64,000 bases of DNA from positions 1 through 64,000 of the forward strand of contig NZ_CP026993.1 in the NCBI RefSeq assembly GCF_013407145.1. The letters are read 5' to 3'. The translations under genes were made by a program, and so were the position numbers. This document shows positions 62,101 to 64,000 of this stretch, in pieces (within the stretch, counting starts at the first letter, position 1; each line of letters opens with the position of its first letter). The DNA comes from Nitrosopumilus cobalaminigenes. Lineage in GTDB: Archaea > Thermoproteota > Nitrososphaeria > Nitrososphaerales > Nitrosopumilaceae. The notes beneath the pieces are model-generated. The model did not search any database and had not been told where the DNA came from. It saw only the letters and a list, made by a program, of their open reading frames with translations.

Positions 62101-64000
62101 ATTCTATCTGATAACATCTCAGTAACTGACGCAATCAACACTGAAGCATCCATCACACAATCTCTATCTGATACTATCTCAGTAACTGACGCTATTGTAA
62201 ACAGTAAATTCTTCATCAAGACCTTATCTGATAACATCTCAGTAACTGACGCAATCAACACTGAAGCATCAAAGACTCAATCTCTATCTGATAACATCTC
62301 AGTAACTGACGCTATTGATACAACTTCACAACAAACTATCATTCTATCTGATAACATCTCAGTAACTGACGCAATCAACACTGAAGCATCCATCACACAA
62401 TCTCTATCTGATACTATCTCAGTAACTGACGCTATTGTAAACAGTAAATTCTTCATCAAGACCTTATCTGATAACATCTCAGTAACTGACGCAATCAACA
62501 CTGAAGCATCAAAGACTCAATCTCTATCTGATAACATCTCAGTAACTGACGCTATTGATACAACTTCACAACAAACTATCATTCTATCTGATAACATCTC
62601 AGTAACTGACTCTATTGCTTTTAGAGGTGAATTTAGTATTGAAGCAAGATCTGATGCAACTACATTACAAAGTGGTGCAGTATACCTTATTTCACCAAGT
62701 CCATTTACTGGTACAGGAACATTATCTATTACAGATGGTGATGGCAATGACTCTGATGCAACTGCAGGAATTATAGCAGTTAGCAACGCTAGATTTGGCG
62801 ATTATGATGTTGAAATGACTACTGTTCCTGCAACTTTCAATGTTACAGTTAATGCTACATCTGTTTCTATCTGGAATGCAGATGCAACACCATTAGTCAC
62901 ATTCACCTTAATTTCACAAGCAGCAGTTGTGATCAATTTGGATCCATTAATTGTCACAACTGCTCCAATACTCAATGCAACACATTCAACAACACTATCC
63001 AATGCCAATGCTAAACTTGTCAACCAAACAGAATCTTCAATTACTACAACAGATGGTTTACCTGAAATAGTTGGTGTTGGAAAGAACAACACTTCAGGAA
63101 TTACTTCTGCAACAACTAAACAGTCTAACATCAAGTTTGTAAAGGATACAACTACGGGTTCTACCGGTAAATCCCTTCAACAATCATTTGGAATGCCAAA
63201 ATATAACATGGCAAAAGATAAGGATCTTACCGTTATGTTGCCAGCAATGGTCACAAAGGAATCTACAACAAGACAGGTGATTGCCACTCCGCTATATGAT
63301 AAAGTAACCCCTGGACAGAGAATGATTGTTCCTATCGAGTCTTCTCTTATTCCATCATTTGGAGGTGTATCAAAACTTGATATCACATCAAAATCAACTG
63401 CATCATCCACTGGAACATTTAGCAATGACTGGATTGTAATTGAAGTCGATGATGATTTAATCAACACTCCTACACTTGCAAGCAGTGGAATCACAAATGA
63501 ATTGGAATTATTCATCGATGTAAAATATCGCCATGAAGAGGACACGCTTGGTTTCAACTGGGGTGATGCAAACAACTATGAATCAGATCCAAAACTTACA
63601 GTACTTGTTCCAATCCCCACTGATTCTAATATTATCACACTTGAGAACGGCTGTGCAGATGTTCAAGTACACACACTAGTTGGTGAAACATGGTCTGCAG
63701 GAATTGATAGAGTACTATCCAATGTTCCATCTACTGACAATTCAGGATTCTGTGAGGTTGAAATAGAGTCAGATCATTATTCCAAGAAATCAGTTTCATC
63801 CAGAAGATCTGCATCATCTAGTTCTGGCTCCTCTGATGGTGGAAGTGGAAATAATGGTGGTGGCAGAACCGGTGTCAGTACTGGATATAGTGGTGGCTTT
63901 GGTGGCTTCCTTTCAACCCCACTTGCAATCAACGAGATTTACTATGACAAATGTGTCGACAACATGGCAAAGATAATAGTATCAAGTGATGCAGATGCCC
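56143..64000 (+). CDS. Giant surface protein, main segment (partial, continues beyond window)
   Basis: An open frame of at least 2,619 codons without stop; no conventional start near its 5' end, as expected for a continuation. Content in order: beta-rich domain with IVNQFSDIAVNATQ (56143-57060); a sialidase-like propeller region with an Asp-box ISEDRGQTWE (near 57205); about 10 loose 17-20-residue repeats (58321-58920); 62 exact 20-residue repeats, consensus SLSDNISVTDAINTEASITQ (58921-62640); then a C-terminal region with G/S/N-rich stretches from about 63800. Probably a cell-surface adhesin or S-layer-associated protein; function inferred. Confidence 0.85.
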   Translation, partial: MVNQFSDIAVNATQKQTWKGLQIEIKTEFYNANGNLTSIDSEITKSRAGLYDIKLLATDMMKPGSYTMKTTLIVDGQEFVSENEFSWGLVSVNTERSIYPIYEEDVVVEIVVLNGTGVPVCDAPITMKITDPNESITTLTSDDGISPGKCGLYYSNYETATTVGNYTIDIEAETENGLVDFSTYFLVQNNFDYDILRSTDSVIDPFFKSNEIEVDLEIISYVGNNPLTIREYVPSFFEIETEGTVEIIGDKKVISWVIIPNNEGETGNFGYEYSVPLISPQLYALGKIEIEQDGVPLFIEGRNWYVAIDPFTIETNIAAEEDRHSNTGMGNVVINSTHVYSFYADDSDDAFYRISEDRGQTWESEVRLDVGGGTHNKIEVWYEPWTPGRTNEIIHIVLLEMGSAETLEYIEFDPHAPDADYTPTNTAGASGIDCTSACFGGLGNANDASITVSSNGIIYVATVDATVPATGVTNVMQCDSVNDDCMNEDNWATAGTSTEPWNDSENGNDSVTLLPLTGGDGEEIMIIRHDHGNANNVEEQIWDDGAWSGTWTQLPGGNSGGADCDDTGTYRHHNGGIVNPNTNEIWFYCIDNPLNSGSDMRFWSHDGTITTGEAASDNIGGWTQLTDIQEGSSGDKTDLSLGIDLDTDTIYAAWLQGSSDTSTHLWKAEYDQAGDTWSTPEQLTTVAAQYSGIRLTMASNHFLYASYIQVASPEDMFGHWIFQRIYLTDSIEVTTVQNRRVIIQKSDSIDLSDFIPQKIVNLEKLDITNLSDSIVKIVTLEKSDSLQVTDSIDKIVTKEVSETIDVFDSIIKSVNIEKSDSINVLDTIAKVLTIEKSDSLAISDSIRKILIKQVSETIDVFDSIIKSVNIEKSDSINITDDIAKVFSTSFTDAISISDSIRKILVKSLDDSIILVENIATEALFNLSLNDSIQVVDDTSTEASITQSLSDSISVTDNLVTSKVIVQTLSDSISVTDAINTEASITQSLSDTISVTDAINTEASITQSLSDTISVTDNLISSAVITQTLNDNISVTDNLVSTKVITQSLSDNISVTDNLVSTKVITQSLSDAISVTDAINTEASITQSLSDNISVTDNLISSAVITQTLNDNISVTDNLVSTKVITQSLSDNISVTDNLVSTKVITQSLSDAISVTDAINTEASITQSLSDNISVTDNLISSAVITQTLNDNISVTDNLVSTKVITQSLSDNISVTDNLVSTKVITQSLSDAISVTDAINTEASITQSLSDNISVTDNLISSAVITQTLNDNISVTDNLVSTKVITQSLSDTISVTDNLVSTKVITQSLSDTISVTDAINTEASITQSLSDNISVTDNLISSAVITQTLNDNISVTDAINTEASITQSLSDNISVTDNLISSAVITQTLNDNISVTDAINTEASITQSLSDTISVTDNLISSAVITQTLNDNISVTDAINTEASITQSLSDNISVTDAINTEASITQTLNDNISVTDAINTEASITQSLSDNISVTDNLISSAVITQTLNDNISVTDNLVSTKVITQSLSDSISVTDNLVTTKSITQTLNDTISVTDNLVTTKSITQSLSDNISVTDNLISSAVITQTLNDNISVTDAINTEASITQSLSDNISVTDNLVTTKSLTQTLNDNISVTDAINTEASITQSLSDNISVTDNLISSAVITQTLNDNISVTDAINTEASITQSLSDNISVTDAINTEASITQTLNDNISVTDAINTEASITQSLSDNISVTDNLISSAVITQTLNDNISVTDNLVSTKVITQSLSDSISVTDNLVTTKSITQTLNDTISVTDNLVTTKSITQSLSDNISVTDNLISSAVITQTLNDNISVTDAINTEASITQSLSDNISVTDNLVTTKSLTQTLNDNISVTDAINTEASITQSLSDTISVTDNLISSAVITQTLNDNISVTDAINTEASITQSLSDTISVTDAIVNSKFFIKTLSDNISVTDAINTEASKTQSLSDNISVTDAIDTTSQQTIILSDNISVTDAINTEASITQSLSDTISVTDAIVNSKFFIKTLSDNISVTDAINTEASKTQSLSDNISVTDAIDTTSQQTIILSDNISVTDAINTEASITQSLSDTISVTDAIVNSKFFIKTLSDNISVTDAINTEASKTQSLSDNISVTDAIDTTSQQTIILSDNISVTDSIAFRGEFSIEARSDATTLQSGAVYLISPSPFTGTGTLSITDGDGNDSDATAGIIAVSNARFGDYDVEMTTVPATFNVTVNATSVSIWNADATPLVTFTLISQAAVVINLDPLIVTTAPILNATHSTTLSNANAKLVNQTESSITTTDGLPEIVGVGKNNTSGITSATTKQSNIKFVKDTTTGSTGKSLQQSFGMPKYNMAKDKDLTVMLPAMVTKESTTRQVIATPLYDKVTPGQRMIVPIESSLIPSFGGVSKLDITSKSTASSTGTFSNDWIVIEVDDDLINTPTLASSGITNELELFIDVKYRHEEDTLGFNWGDANNYESDPKLTVLVPIPTDSNIITLENGCADVQVHTLVGETWSAGIDRVLSNVPSTDNSGFCEVEIESDHYSKKSVSSRRSASSSSGSSDGGSGNNGGGRTGVSTGYSGGFGGFLSTPLAINEIYYDKCVDNMAKIIVSSDADA
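59221..60180 (+). repeat. 240-bp higher-order repeat, four copies
   Basis: Blocks starting 59221, 59461, 59701 and 59941 are each four 60-bp units with the same unit order and few differences (the last block has several). This is duplication of whole blocks rather than of single units. Confidence 0.85.
60481..61920 (+). repeat. 720-bp higher-order repeat, two copies
   Basis: Lines of sequence 720 bp apart match from about 60481 through 61800: 60661 with 61381, 60721 with 61441, 60961 with 61681, and so on, with single-base differences near 61810-61870 and divergence after 61920. Twelve 60-bp units were duplicated as one block. Confidence 0.8.
61921..62640 (+). repeat. 240-bp higher-order repeat, three copies (second type)
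   Basis: Blocks at 61921, 62161 and 62401 share the order: IVNSKFFIK unit, INTEASKTQ unit, IDTTSQQTI unit and a standard unit. The unit types differ from the earlier array, so this is an independent expansion at the array's right end; the final unit diverges at about 62611. Confidence 0.85.

Larger units (their letters stand above)
58921..62640 (+). repeat. 60-bp tandem repeat array (62 units) with higher-order structure
   Basis: 62 consecutive 60-bp units in frame, each encoding a variant of SLSDNISVTD-x10. Units cycle through a few tails (INTEASITQ, LVSTKVITQ, LISSAVITQ, LVTTKSITQ). Higher-order copies: four 240-bp blocks at 59221-60180, a 720-bp block repeated at about 60481-61200 and 61201-61920, and three 240-bp blocks at 61921-62640. 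Near-identity at DNA level implies recent recombination. Confidence 0.93.

Noticed and set aside
58921-62640. CRISPR-like regular repeats
   Set aside because: The 60-bp units have no unique spacers, are in frame throughout and encode a continuous protein repeat.
59217-62786. Open frames on the minus strand within the repeat array
   Set aside because: They are periodic shadows of the plus-strand repeats, with identical length and content each time, and no start signals.

Overview
The window is AT-rich archaeal DNA and most resembles the ammonia-oxidising Nitrososphaerota (Thaumarchaeota), Nitrosopumilus type. Supporting genes: Orc1/Cdc6, the PolD exonuclease subunit DP1, two TFB factors, a Cdc48 ATPase, a GPN-loop GTPase, an archaeal RqcH, two ESCRT-III (CdvB-like) paralogues, a two-subunit aconitase X (mevalonate phosphate dehydratase type) and many small exported or zinc-ribbon proteins. 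I see no tRNA or rRNA gene, no insertion sequence and no CRISPR array. Coding density is high, spacers are short and AT-rich, and TTG/GTG starts are common.

Layout. 1-141 looks like the edge of the replication origin: an AT-rich tract and an origin-recognition-box-like element at the cdc6 start. 142-9279: cdc6, DP1, a SpoIIM-like protein, an exported cupredoxin-like protein, cbiE, an exported cyclophilin, NDH-2 and an ACT-like protein. 9280-16812: an hsp20-cdc48 unit with a structured promoter, small proteins, tfb, crcB and a second tfb. 16902-21397: an antiporter, a hemerythrin-like protein, cysC, cysQ and an SDR. 21398-21661: a short spacer with a strong candidate structured RNA. 21662-27331: ESCRT-III paralogue 1, coiled-coil proteins, and a three-gene unit of a soluble winged-helix protein, a membrane-anchored winged-helix protein and an exported coiled-coil protein. 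27373-31366: queE, folE and queC of archaeosine (7-deazaguanine) synthesis, with thrB and a GPN-loop GTPase. 31505-40174: flippase-like and SDR proteins, a zinc-finger cluster with an unusual GC-rich small reading frame, a glycosyltransferase, a ThiI-like protein, APS reductase and sat, and nth. 40206-48112: aconitase X subunits, ESCRT-III paralogue 2, a glutamate-racemase-like protein lacking both catalytic cysteines, and cbiF-cbiL-cbiT. 48207-52950: rqcH, a TPR protein and a GT2-GtrA glycosyltransferase. 53103-64000: one giant repeat-rich surface protein gene, interrupted by three frameshifts at A-runs and running off the window.

Pathways. Assimilatory sulfate reduction is spread over cysC, cysQ, cysH-type APS reductase and sat. 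Corrin-ring methylation is split between cbiE (4.4-5.1 kb) and cbiT-cbiL-cbiF (45-48 kb). Archaeosine precursor synthesis has queE and folE facing queC. The most unusual items are the structured RNA near 21.6 kb, the giant protein with about 62 exact 60-bp repeats nested in 240- and 720-bp units, the cysteine-less racemase homologue, and a recurring TGCCTAA motif upstream of several genes.
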